From: Colletes latitarsis
Lineage: Eukaryota; Arthropoda; Insecta; Hymenoptera; Colletidae
Assembly (NCBI RefSeq): GCF_051014445.1
Contig: NC_135137.1
Coordinates: 18,105,501 to 18,169,500 of the forward strand
Reading direction: 5' to 3'
DNA length: 64,000 nt
The first letter of the stretch is position 1, and the number at the start of each line of letters is the position of its first letter. The translations under genes were made by a program, and so were the position numbers. This document shows, in pieces, positions 45,214 to 55,513 of the stretch. The notes below the pieces were generated by a model. It was not told the origin of the DNA and made no database searches. It saw nothing but the letters and a program-made list of their open reading frames with translations.

Positions 45214-46671
45214 AAGCTAGTAAGCAAGCAGCAGGCTAGTAAGAAAGCAGTTAGCTAGTAAGAAAGCAATTAGCTAGTAAGAAAACAGTATGCTGGTATG
45301 CCAGCAGTGAGCTCGAAAGTAAGCATCAAGCTAGTAAGCAAGCACTAAGCGATTATGCTAGCAGTAAGCTGTTATGCAGCCAGTAACCTAGAAAGCAAGC
45401 AGTGAACTAGTAACAGAACAGTATGTTAGTAACAAAGCAGTAAGCTATTAAGCAAGCTGTAAGCTAGTAAGCAAGCAGTCAGCTAGTAAGCGAGCAGCAG
45501 GCTAGTAAGGAAGCAGTTAGTTAGTCAGGAAGCAGTAGGCCAGTCAGCAAGCAGAATGATAGAAAGCATGCAGCAGGCTAGTAAGGAAGCAGTTACATAT
45601 TGGGCAAGCAGTAAACTAGTAAGAATGCAGCAAGCTAGCAAGCAAACACAAAGCGATTATGCTAGCAGTAAGCCATTAAGCAGACAGTAAGCCAGTAAGC
45701 AAGCAGTGAGCTAGTAAGAAAGCAATTAGGTTGTAAGAAAGCGGTGTGCTAGTACGCAAGCAGCTGGCTAGTAAGATAGCAGTGTGTTAGGAAGAAAGCA
45801 ATAAGCCTGAAAGTAAGCATCAAGCTAGTAAGACAGCAGTTAGTAAGTACGAAAGCAGTATGCTTGCAAGCAAGCAGTAAGCTAGTAAGCAAGCAGTAAG
45901 CTGGTTAGAAAGCAGTTACCTGGTAAGCAATTAGTAATCTAGTAAGCAAGCAGTGAGCTAGTAAGCGAGGTGGAAGCTAGTAAGCAAGCAGTAAGCTAGT
46001 AAGCAACCTGTAAGCTAATAAACAAGCAGCAGACAATTAAGAAAGCAGGTACACAGTAAGAAAGCAGTGGGCTTTTGTGCAAGCAGCAAGCCAGTAAGCA
46101 TGAGGTAAGCTTGTAAGCGTGCAGTGGGCTAGTAAGCGAGGAGGAAGCTAGTAAGGAAGTAGTTTGATAGCAAGCAAGGAGTAACCTAGTGTGCAAGCAT
46201 TTAGCTAGTAAGCGAGGAGGAATCCTGTAAGAAACCAGTATGCTAGAAAGCAAGCAGTAAGCTAGAAGCAAGCAGCAAGTTTGTAAGCAAGTAGTAAGAT
46301 GGAAAGCAAGCCGCAGGGTAGTAAGAAAGCAGTTATCTAGTAAGCTAGCAGTAAGCTAGTAAGCAAGCAGTGAGCTAGTAAGCAAGCTGTAAGTTAGAAC
46401 GCAACCAGTGAGCAAGAAAGCAGGCTGGAAGCTGGTAAGATAGCAGTTAGCTAGTAAGGAATTAGTAAGCTAGTAAGCAAGCAGTCAGCTAGTAAGCGAG
46501 CAGGAAGCTAGTAAGGAAGCAGTATGCTAGTAAGCAAGCAATAAGCCGGTAAGGAACAGTTAAGCAAGTAATCAAGCAGCGGGCTAGTAAAAATGCAATT
46601 ATCGAGTAAGATGGCTGTATGCTAGTAAGCAAGCAGTAAGCTAGTAAGCATGCCTTAAGGTAGTTAGCAAG
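45214..46671 (+). repeat. 19-bp minisatellite array, forward polarity
   Basis: Forward polarity resumes directly after copy B (AAGCTAGTAAGCAAGCAGC). The block ends with GCAAG at 46667-46671, the left target copy of the next LTR. No gene is visible. Confidence 0.93.
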
Positions 46672-48087
46672 TGTTTAAATATCGCGTTAATTGACGGTTT
46701 TGAGAACCGTTTAGAGAAATATTCAATTTAACGTGAATTGTAACTGAGAACCATAAATTCCTCGTACGGTATTGTTTTCGTGTACGCGACATTCCAGAGA
46801 CTCTCTGATGCGTAGATCGGTACACGGAACGATACAGGTTAGAAAAACCATACGCGAGTGTTGGCTGCTCTCAGTCATGTGATCGACTCAATACATTTAC
46901 TTGGGATCGATCGTCGAAGAGCCATAAACAGAGAGGGTAGAGGGATGGACATTGAAGAGCAGGGATAGCGCCGCGAGGTGGTGATTACGCCTCTCGTGGC
47001 CGCGACTGCGGATGTCTGTTCGCTTCTTAGCTTCGGGACTCGATAACGGGTCCTCGCAGCGAGCAGATCGATAAACGATTCCGCTCCGCGACGAAACCAA
47101 ATCTCCGAATATAGGTTCTGAGAACACTCGAACCTTTCGTTGAGATTTTTAAATTGTTGCTCAAAATTAACTAAATCGGTGAGGCATTTTATCAGCCCCG
47201 ATTATTGACTGTACAATCTCGCCGAATAGCACGTGACGCTCGAGTTACGTGGTCGTGTGTGGGAATTGATAAATTTCGGTTCCCGCTTGGCGAGGTTATT
47301 AACAAAATTTAAAAGAATGTGGGTTTTCGTCCAACTTTCATGTGACGTTTGTGCTACGCGGTCATGAAAGGGGAATCGAGATAAGAATCGTTTCCCGTGT
47401 GTCGAAACTCCAGTTTCAGCAAGGGCTACGGCCCGATCAGTACTGACGACTCCACGGACTGCTGCATTTGACGCGGTCGTGCGAGGCTGGCATTATCACG
47501 GACTGCTGCATTTGACGCGGTCGTGAGGCTGACTTCCCAACGTCTTTTTTTTTTTTTTTTTTTTTTTTTTTGTCGTGGGGAAAATCTTCGAAAGACTCCC
47601 TCCCACCTCCTTGGGGAGAGGTGGGAGGGGTGTGTGGGATTCCCCGCGCCCGTACAACGACAGGGGCGGGACCTACCCACTAAAAACCCCACGGTGACCC
47701 TTCGGCACGCTTTGGGAGGATACCGGGAATCGCTCGAAGCATTCTTCCGGTATCCTCCCCGTGCCCGCGCTTTCGCGCCCATCCCCCGGGGGGACAATCG
47801 GTCCCCCCAGTAGACACACTGCCTCATAGCGGCGGGACGGGGCCACTCCATCCCGCCGCTATCCGTCCCGGGGCCGCGTTTAGTGGCGGCTGCGAGCCCC
47901 AACTCGCAACCGCCCGCGACCCCGTTTCCACCCCTCGGCGGCCGGGCGTTCATGGCCGCACCAGACCGCCGAGGGTGCCTCCCCTTGCGTCGGACCGGTA
48001 GGGGGAGGCACTCCTACCCCCAACCGGTCCGACCCGGCGCCGCCTGGCGGGAGGAGGGTCCCCTCAGGACCCCCCTCCCAGCCTAGG

Positions 48088-51000
48088 TCATCCGCCACGC
48101 CGAGGCGGCCGCCCGCGACGCCTCGCGACCGGGCGACGACCTCGGGCCACCGCACGAGCGCGAACTTCAGCGCGCCGCTGAAGCTCGCGCTCCCTCCCCG
48201 CGGCCTCCTTCTGCAACATTACGTTCTCGCAGAAGGAGGCCACGGCCCTCCACTTCTCCTCGCTGCCGAGCATGGCGCGCACCACGCCCGGCAGCGAGAC
48301 ATCCCGCCCGACAACGCCGACCAGGACACGGCGCTCCCCCTCCCACGCGGGGCATACCTCCAGGGTATGATCCGCCGTGTCCTGCTCAGCATCGCAGTGG
48401 CAGCAACGCGCCGTCGGCTCCTTCCCTATCCGGCACAGGTATCTTGCGAAGCTGCCATGCCCGGAAAATACCTGTGCCAGCCGGTAGGTGAGGCTGCCAT
48501 GGCCTCTGTCCAGCCACTCCTTCAGGAGTGGCCGAACAGCCCCGACAGTCCGGTGCCCCGCGGTTGGCAGAGCCAGCCGCTCCTGCCACGCGAGCAACAC
48601 GGACTGCCGGGCCTGGCGCTTCAAATCGCCCCAAGCAGGTTCCTGCCCGCCCGGGACCGCCCCCAACCCCCGCGTGACGGTCGACGCGGTGCCGGCACAT
48701 CACCGCGTGCGACCGCGCGAGCAGGTCCATGGGCGGCATCCCCGCTAGAACCGTCGCCGCCTCATGTGACACGGTCCGATACCCGCGGACGACCCTGAGC
48801 GCCATGCGCCTCTGCACCCGACGCAGCATAGTCATGCTGCGCCGGGAGGCAGCCAGGTCGTCCGCCCAGACGGGGGCCCCGTATAGGGCCACCGACTGGA
48901 CCATTGCCACATAGAGGCGACGAACTCGGCCCGTCGGGCCCCCCAGGTTGGGCAGGATCCGGCCCAGAGCCGCAACCATCCTTTCCAACCGGGGGACCAG
49001 GCAGCGGAAATGCTCCTCGAAACGCCAGTGGCTATCGAGGATCAGCCCCAGATACCTGATCTGGGGCTTCACCTCGATGTCAGCCCCACCCACCCGGATC
49101 AGAGGGGGTGGCGGATCCTGCCGAGGTGAATGAAACGCAATCACCTCGGTCTTATGGACCGCCACCGTCATCCCCATCCCCCTGATCCGGTCGACGACGC
49201 GTTGCGACCCCTCCTCCGCGCGACGCATGGCCCTCCCCCAGTGCGCCCCGACGGCCAGCACCAGTGTGTCATCCGCATAACACACCGTGCTGACGCCGTC
49301 GGGGAGGCCGGCCCGCAACACCGAGTCGTACGCGATGCTCCACAGGAGTGGCCCGAGGACCGACCCCTGCGGAACACCGCAGTACACCTCCCTCCGCATA
49401 TCACCATCCCGGCCCGGATACTCGATCCACCTGCCGCGGAGATAATCCCCGACGACCGCCCTGAGACAAGGGGGGCCCGATGATATTCGAGTCCCCTCCT
49501 TATCTCTTCCCAGGGGAGGGTGTTAAAGGCATTGGCAATATCCTTGGATATTGCCAATGCCACCCCTCCCCGGGAGACGGCCGCCTCCGAGAGGGCCCTC
49601 ACACGACCTATCGCGTCGATAGTCGATCGGCCCCCCCGGAAACCGAACTGGCAGTCGGCCAGACCGGGATCACCCCGCGACAGGTGCTCGACGAGGCGGG
49701 CAGCAATCACACGCTCGAAGAGCTTGCCCACCTCGTCGAGGAGACAAATGGGCCGGTATGCGGAGGGAGACTCCGCGGGCCGACCCTCCTTCCGGAGGAG
49801 GACCATCCTCGCCACCTTCCAACTGGGGGGGAAACGCCCGTCCCTCAGGCAGCGGTCGAACAACCGCCTGAGGTCGGCCCCAAGGACGCCCTGGGTCAAG
49901 ACCCAAACCCGGCCGGGCACACCATCCGGACCCGGGGCCGTGTTACGAACCCCGAGCCGTCTGATGGCCGCTGCCAGCTCCTCCTGCGTGACCCCCAGCT
50001 CGGCCGTCCACTCCACTGGGACAGCCGCCGCCGCCGGAGGACGCGGTCCCCTCTCCCCAACTGGGAAGAGTGTATTGACCACGTCCTCCAGCAGCCGGGG
50101 GTCAAGACCCTCGGTGACGGGGGGCGCCCACGGGCGGAGCTTATTCAGCACCACCTTATATGGGCGCCCCCATGGATCGTCATCAAGGGTCTGGAGGAGC
50201 TCCTTCCATGCCCGGGTCTTGGCCCGTTTGATGGCGACCTGCAGAGCAACCCGCGCCACGCGGTATGCTCCATACAGGTCATCAGCTGCCCTCGCTCGCG
50301 CCACGCCGTCGCCTGTACGTTGACGACGGCGCGCGCGGGTGTACTGGCGTCGGGCGCGGACAGTCGCGACTCGCAACTCCGCGATCGCGTCCGACCACCA
50401 GTACACCGCCCGGCGAGGAGAAGCCCGCCCGACCCGAGGCATCGCCGCGTCGCAAATACCCGCGACCAATGCTCCGAGCCGGGCGACCTCCTCCTCTATG
50501 CTCTGCAACTCGGCCGCTCCCTGCGGCCAAGTTGCAGCGAGGGCAGCTGCCATCAGGGCGTCCTTGTCCAGGTGCCGAAGCGCCCAGCGGCGTGGTGGGG
50601 CGCCACGCAGGCGGCCGTGTCGGGATGCACTCGCGGCGGCAAAGACCTCCATCCGGATGTACCGGTGATCGGAGAGTGTCTCTGCCCCCGCGACCACGTG
50701 CCAACCCGACACCATGCGCACGGCGTTGGGGGTCGCGAATCCAACATCCACGATGGACCCCCCCATATCGCCGCACGCATGTGTGCTCCGAACCCCGGTT
50801 CAATACCCGGAGGTCGAGCCCCGCCGCCCAATCGCCCAGGATCCCGCCGCGAACGGAGGTCCTGGGGGATCCCCAAGCCACCGACTTGGCATTAAAATCC
50901 CCCAGGACCAGCACCGGCCGGGCCGCGTAGCGCTGCACGCATGCCGCGACCTTGGCCAAGTACAGCTCGAACGCAGCGTGACCGCTACGGGGCGAAATGT

Positions 51001-51271
51001 AGCACCCCACCACAGCGACTCCCCCCCAGTCCACGGCGACGAATCCCCGACCGCGCTCCAACAAGGAGAACGGTGGGGACCCGTCGCCCCCTCCCCATAC
51101 CGTCGCCACCAAGCCGTCCGCGTCGCCCACCCAATGAGGGTGATCAGGGACGCGGTACGGCTCGGCGTCGACCGCCAGGCCAACCCCCCACTCCGCGAGG
51201 ACTTGGGACATCAAGTCCTGTGCCGCGCGGCAGTGGTTGAGGTTGGCCTGGAGGAGGAGGCGGGGCGGCAT
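48088..51271 (-). pseudogene. N5 ORF2 (endonuclease-RT), frameshifted
   Basis: The minus-strand ATG at 51271 opens the APE endonuclease (VLVLGDFNAKSVAWGS). An extra G near 50762 shifts the frame, after which SIVDVGFA, the linker and most RT blocks follow. A base is lost near 49470 and another shift occurs near 48675. The RT box YADD is intact at about 49269-49280. Motif A reads AISKDIANAF where N4 and N6 have AISLDIANAF; the change is the inverted centre of a 34-bp palindrome. The C-terminal knuckle and basic tail end at TGA by 48088. Not translatable as one protein. Confidence 0.88.
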
Positions 51272-53069
51272 TAATTAATGGCCGCGCCAGCCTCCTCCCG
51301 GCCGTCCGTCCCCGTAGCACCGTCCACCTCCATGGAGGACGATGCCACCGCCCTCGGCACCGGAGCCGGTGCAGCCCGCTTCTTCCTCTCCTTCCGGGAG
51401 GGGGGGGGAGCACTTCTTGCTCCCCACCCTGTGATCGGCTGGCCTCCCCATGTCCGCACACAGCGGGCAGTGGGGGGCCGCCGAGCACTGGCTCGCACGG
51501 TGCTCTTTGGCACCGCAGCGGTAACACTGACCGCTGCGGTCCACCGGCGAGGTGCACCACTGCCTCACGTGCCCCAATTCGAGGCAGCGGTGACACTGGA
51601 GCGGGCGCGGCGCGAGGATTTCCACTCGCGCCGAAACCCACCCCACCAACACCCTCCCGGATTCCGCCACCTTACGGGCGGCGGAGAGGGGGCACCGGGC
51701 CCACACCGACCTGAGGCCGGAGGGCGACCTGCGGATCGGAGAGATCCGCAGGTCCTCCACAGGACAGTCCCCCGCCCTCGCAAGGGCACGGGACACATCC
51801 TGTGCGCTGACCGAGTCGTCCAGCCCACAAACGCGCATCTCCGTGCGCTTCGTGGGCCGGCCGACCCGGACACTTCGCTCGCCCAGCTGCTCCCGGAGCC
51901 TCTGTGCGAGACGATCCGCCTTCGCGCCGCCCTCTGCACCGGGGATCTCCAGCAAGAGACCCCCGGTCACGGCCCTCTTCGCCCTCACGGAGGCGATGCC
52001 CAGCTCTTCCAGGGAGATATTCTCCCTGGCGAGCCGCATCGCCTCCGCGAGGGTCAGGTCGCCCCCCTGCGCAACGGTCAGCGTCACCGCTGCTGTTTTT
52101 GGGGGACGACCTGGTCGTGCCTTCCCGACCCTCGCGGCCTTTACCTTGGCCGCCGGCGGCGGAGGCGGAGGCCGCGGTTGCGAGGCCTTCCTCGCCGCCC
52201 GCTTCGCCTTCCGCCCCACCACCTTACTCCACGCCACCCCCCCTTGGGAGGGTGCCGTGGAGGACGCGACCACCGCGACCACGGGTACACCACCCCCCTT
52301 GGGGGTCGCGACCCGGGGCCCTGGTGCCGCAACGCTGGGCGGAGCCTTCACTCCGCCCTTCTTTGCCTTCCCCGACTGTACCGGAACAGGTCGGGGAGGC
52401 ACCGCCTTCCTGCTGACCGCTCTTCCGGCGAGGAGCTCCTCCCGGAAGGCGGCTAGCTTGCCATCAATCATGTCCCCAATCCTCCTCAGAAGATCGTCTT
52501 CTGAGGAGGACGGGGACTTCTTCACGGGCGGAGTGCGGGTGGAGGGGCCCGCGGTGCCCCGCACCACTGCCGCCGCACTCCGCTTATTTACCTCCGCCGA
52601 GGGACGCGGCGGTGGAGGAGGAGGGAGGATGGGAGGGAGGGCCGCGCTGTTCCACAGCGCCTCTGCCCTCCTCCTCCAACAGGAGCTGCAGACGGGCGTT
52701 CCGCCCTCTGAGCTCCCGCGCCGCCTCCCTCATTTCCTCCGCCGCGGCCTTCAGGGCCTCCGCGCCACCGCTTTTCTGCCCCTTAAAGGCGCAGGCAGCG
52801 GCGACTTTCTCCACCCGCCTCAGGGACGGGCTCATCGCCCCACCCACCTCGACGACGGCCTGCCCCGTCCTCTTCCTCTTAGAGCCTATGAGGCTCCTGG
52901 TGGAGGAGAAGGACGAGACTGACGCAGTCTCGTCGTCCTCCTCCACCTTCCACGAAGCCGGGCCAGGCGCTGGAGGCGGCGCGAGCGCCGTCACTCCAGT
53001 CCCAACACCGCCTTCGTCCTCCCCCTCTGACTTACCCCGTCCCATCCCCGTTTTAATTTTGAACTCCAT
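51271..53069 (-). pseudogene. N5 ORF1 (Gag-like), frameshifted
   Basis: The minus-strand ATG at 53069 is the same start as in N3. An in-frame deletion removes about 21 residues (CLRDEVTEEISERISSS in N6). A 17-bp deletion near 52675 shifts the frame. From 52567 the frame is open and retains all three zinc knuckles, including CYRCGAKEHRASQC, which is lost in N6. An extra C near 51410 moves the last about 45 codons out of frame. In the ancestral frame the stop overlaps the ORF2 ATG as TAATG at 51273-51269. Confidence 0.87.
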
Positions 53070-54502
53070 AATATTTCCACGAGCAGGTCGGAAGAAAAGG
53101 TCCGCCCGGGCAGAGCCGCCTTACCCGGGTAAGCCTATATACTCCGGGGGTTCGGCAGGTGCCCCGGAGGTGGTCGCTTGGGATTGGGCCTCCTCCCCCA
53201 ACCATGCATCCCATCGCCGCGCACCATAACTTAGGATTGGAGGGCGCTTTTATAGAGTTGCCATACTCGCGGTCCCGGGCGGTTAAGCCAAGGCCCCCGT
53301 TCCTCCTGCCGTCACGTACCATTCACAAAACCAAAAAAGGAATTGTGAATGGGTCTTTGCGACGACCAACAGGAGGCTTACGGTGTGATAAGCATCAGGT
53401 ACCTCGGGGTCGCTACGCCCCGTACTGCGGCCGACGATTGCCGGACACAGCCCCTGAGGGATGACTTTCCAACGTCTTGCTGCAACCAGCAGTCGTCGGA
53501 AGTCCAGTTTCGGCCAGTGGCTACGGCCAACTCAATACTGATTTCTCCACGGACTACTACATTTGACGCGTCGTGTGAGGCTGATTATCTTCAGGTGACG
53601 TTTGAGTTTCGCGGTCGTGTAAGAATTTGTCGTGCGGACTGCTGCATTTGACGCGGTCGTGCGACAAGTTGAATTGCCCGCACGGTTTTGTATATCACCC
53701 CTAGGGTGGTCTCTGACCGATACCCTACGTGGGCTCACCGTTTCTCCGGTCGGGGCTAAGAAATTCCGGACTTCTTAGCTCTCAACCTGCTCGAGCAACG
53801 CTCCTTGACCGCCAGTGAGTACGTACCCTGTGCGTAGAGCAACGCATAATGAGCACCGTAGTGTATGCTCCTTTAAACGTAAGACGCTACGTGCGCCGTT
53901 AAGGGCTACAACACACCGCGTCTTGTACGCAGGGAACGGTGAGAAACTGCGGTTTGGACAGCATTTGGAGCTTTACGACCTCCACCTGTTGTCCTTTCCT
54001 GCGGCATTCAACGATCGCTAAAAAGCGGAGAATTGAGAAATTAGATCTCTTCTTCCGCACAGCGATCGAACGGTTCTCGATTTGTGAGAACGTTCATATA
54101 TACAGTCCACTCATACATATCTCAGTTCGTTGAGACGTGTCTGTAATCTCCGCTCTTGAGTGCGAACGGCACAGACAGGAGCGTGCGAGATAGAGCGAGA
54201 CAGGCGACGCGACATGCGTTAATAGGTATTTAAATCCAGCCTTGCCTTTCCTTGTTACAGAAAAGCACATCGCGAACTTGGCCAGGAGCAGCCGGCCCAG
54301 GTTTTTTCCCCCAGACGTCGGACCGACGTCTAGGCGGTTTTTTTCCTTTTTTTCTTTTGATTAAAAATAAATGTTTAATTTCTTGAGCAAATTCAGATGC
54401 ATCAATTTATTTCAATAATTTTTCCCAGTGTCCTTTCCCTCGTAATCCGGACCACTTCAGACTAAAATAACCACCCCTTAGGGCAGTTAAGGTCTTTAAA
54501 CA

Positions 54503-55129
54503 GCAAGCAATAAGCTAGTAAGCAAGCAGTAAGCTAGTAACAATGCAGTATGCTATGCCAACAAGCAGTAGCTTAGATAGCAAGCAGAGTGCTAGAAAGC
54601 GAGCAGTGAGATAGTAAGCGAGGCGGCAGCTAGTAACAAAGCAGTAATCTAGTAAGCAAGCGGTATAATGTTAAGAAAGCAGTTAGGTAGTAAGCAAGTA
54701 GTAAGCTGGTAAGCAAGCTGTAAGCTAGAAAGCAAGCAGTGTGCTAGGAAGCGTGGAGGAAGATAGCAAGGAAACAAGCAGTAAGCTAGTTAGCAACAAA
54801 CAAGCTAGTAAGCCAGCAGTACAGCTAGGTAACAGTTAGCTAGTAGGCAAGTTGTAAGCTGGTAAGCAAACAGTAAGCTAGTAAGCAAGAAGTGAGCTAT
54901 TAAGCGAGGAGAAAGCCAGTAAGGAAGCAGCATTATAGTAAGAAACCAGTAAGATAGTAAGCAACAAGTAAGCTAGTAAGCAAGCAGTAAGCTGGCAGGA
55001 AAGGAGTTAGCTAGTATGCAAGCAGGAAACTAGTATGGAAGCACTAAGCTAGTAAGCAAGCAGGAATCTAGTGAGGAGGCAGTGTGCTAGAAAGCAAGCA
55101 GCGGGCTAGTACGCAAGCACGGAGCTGGT
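54503..55129 (+). repeat. 19-bp minisatellite array, forward polarity
   Basis: Forward satellite between the split S-LTR and N6. Its last 13 bases, GCACGGAGCTGGT (55117-55129), are the left copy of the N6 target duplication. No gene is visible. Confidence 0.93.
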
Positions 55130-55329
55130 CCCCTCAGGGGCTGCCAGCCTTTCAGCTGCAGTACGGGCTTAACGAACCCGGGGTACCCGAGTCATACACA
55201 CACCGTAAGCCTCCTGTTGGTCGTCACAACGACCCATTCACAATTCCCTATTGGTTTTGTGAATGGTACGTGACGGCAGGAGGAACGGGGGTCTTGGCTT
55301 AACCGCCTGGGCCACGAGTATGGCGACTC

Positions 55330-55336
55330 TATAAAA
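55330..55336 (+). promoter_or_regulatory. TATA-like motif in N6 5' UTR
   Basis: TATAAAA within ACTCTATAAAATCG, about 200 bp inside the element. It is kept in N2, N3 and N6 (TATAGAGTTGCC in the diverged N5). R1-type elements use internal promoters, but whether this box acts as one is not shown. Confidence 0.35.
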
Positions 55337-55452
55337 TCGCCCTCCAATCCTAAGCTATGGTGCGCGGCGATGGGATGCATGGTTGGGGGAGAAGGCCCAA
55401 TCCCAAGCGACCACCTCCGGGGAACCTGCCGAACCCCCGGAGTATTAGGCTT

Positions 55453-55479
55453 ACCCGGGTAAGGCGGCTCTGCCCGGGT
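55453..55479 (+). promoter_or_regulatory. Conserved 5' UTR stem-loop
   Basis: ACCCGGG (55453-55459) pairs with CCCGGGT (55473-55479) across a 13-base loop, 34 bases before the ORF1 ATG. Similar stems are present in N2 and N5; N3 has only a shorter version. It may influence translation start or RNA packaging; this is inference. Confidence 0.5.
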
Positions 55480-55513
55480 GGACCTTTACTTCCGACCATC
55501 TCGTGGGACTATT

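Larger units (their letters stand above)
47545..53460 (-). mobile_element. N5: full-length R1-clade element inside an S-LTR
   Basis: A complete minus-strand copy: poly(T) at 47545-47571, 3' UTR 47572-48087, ORF2, ORF1, 5' UTR 53070-53460 ending at the family 5' terminus (CCCTCAGGGG on the minus strand). The target duplication is TGACTTCCCAACGTCTT (47530-47546) against TGACTTTCCAACGTCTT (53462-53478), with one mismatch; the last two T are shared with the tail. It is the only N copy in the window outside satellite. It has several frameshifts and some in-frame deletions. Confidence 0.92.
46672..54502 (+). mobile_element. S-family solo LTR split by N5
   Basis: It begins TGTTTAAATATCGCG and ends GGTCTTTAAACA, flanked by GCAAG on both sides (46667-46671 and 54503-54507). 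Removing N5 and one target copy leaves about 1.9 kb. Landmarks are the GCGACATTCCAGAG block (46785), the TTTGGAGC...CCTCCA hairpin at 53963-53985, ACAGTCCAC near 54103, and AATAAA near 54366. It has an internal repeat of about 90-150 bp built on TTTGACGCGGTCGTG around 47450-47525 and 53545-53665. GCAAG is common in the satellite, so the duplication is supportive, not decisive. Confidence 0.82.
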
